DNA of 64,000 bases, taken from contig QFQQ01000025.1 of NCBI GenBank assembly GCA_003243445.1, positions 19,908 to 83,907 of the forward strand. The letters are read 5' to 3'. Position numbers and translations under genes: made by a program. The DNA is from Citrobacter freundii (GTDB lineage Bacteria > Bacteroidota > Bacteroidia > Chitinophagales > Chitinophagaceae). A model generated the notes under the pieces. It was not told where the DNA came from and did no database searches. It was given only the letters and a program-made list of their open reading frames with translations. This document shows positions 63,979 to 64,000 of this stretch, piece after piece; the stretch's first letter is position 1; the number at the start of each line of letters is the position of its first letter.

Positions 63979-64000
63979 TTCCTCAAGGCAGCTTAAGCTA

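Overview
The window looks like a chromosomal segment from a member of the Bacteroidota, most probably family Chitinophagaceae. Supporting signs are the many TANNTTTG -7 promoter boxes, T9SS C-terminal sorting domains, SusC-type plug motifs, CarboxypepD_reg domains, an Oar-like TonB-dependent receptor, a PafA-type alkaline phosphatase, a DUF2911 protein and a Bacteroidota-type TamB. I see no tRNA, rRNA, CRISPR array, phage block or complete insertion sequence. Most genes are ordinary core or metabolic genes.

Layout. 1-9999: PaiB-like protein, SDR, kynureninase, PyrF, two small membrane proteins, a YciI-like lipoprotein, an atypical SDR, a Crp/Fnr regulator, glutaryl-CoA dehydrogenase, shikimate kinase and a DUF423 protein. 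10-21 kb: orphan histidine kinase, FtsK, LolA-like protein, KdsA, threonine dehydrogenase-like epimerase, a roughly 0.9 kb stretch without a convincing gene, acylphosphatase, free-methionine-sulfoxide reductase and a DinB-like protein. 21-31.5 kb: gamma-glutamyltransferase, PIG-L deacetylase, two tiny membrane proteins plus a sodium:solute symporter, a DUF2911 protein, and an ECF sigma/anti-sigma pair. 32-36.5 kb: a VWA protein and T9SS-sorted proteins that, together with the anti-sigma factor, carry scattered pieces of the SusC plug, followed by a decayed paralogue. 36.5-49.8 kb: XerD, a lipoprotein, a YkgJ-like protein, YraN, mannose-6-phosphate isomerase, a DUF6580 protein, Dph6-like protein, RNase HI, carboxyltransferase beta subunit, a large TonB receptor and RibBA. 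49.9-64 kb: TamB, isoaspartyl peptidase, a HExxH/propeller/barrel protein, acyl-CoA-binding protein, PafA-like phosphatase, an MFS transporter, a candidate 27-residue peptide gene and a DUF4268 protein.

The most unusual content is between the genes. At least six families of inverted-repeat elements fill the intergenic spaces. In the main ones each arm is a quasi-tandem run of very short units (9 bp TTYCAGAGG, 7 bp ATGKTSG, 7 bp AAAAGTM, about 8 bp CTTACCGY, about 9 bp ACGCRRATT), and the two arms flank an unrelated spacer. In several copies the order of variant units is the same in both arms, so the palindromes remain pairable although the units differ. The 9-bp family begins within about 12 nt of a stop codon in ten of eleven copies, sometimes supplying the stop codon itself. 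The 7-bp family lies between divergent genes in four of eight copies. Their function, if any, cannot be settled from the sequence alone; they are the best candidate here for something undescribed.
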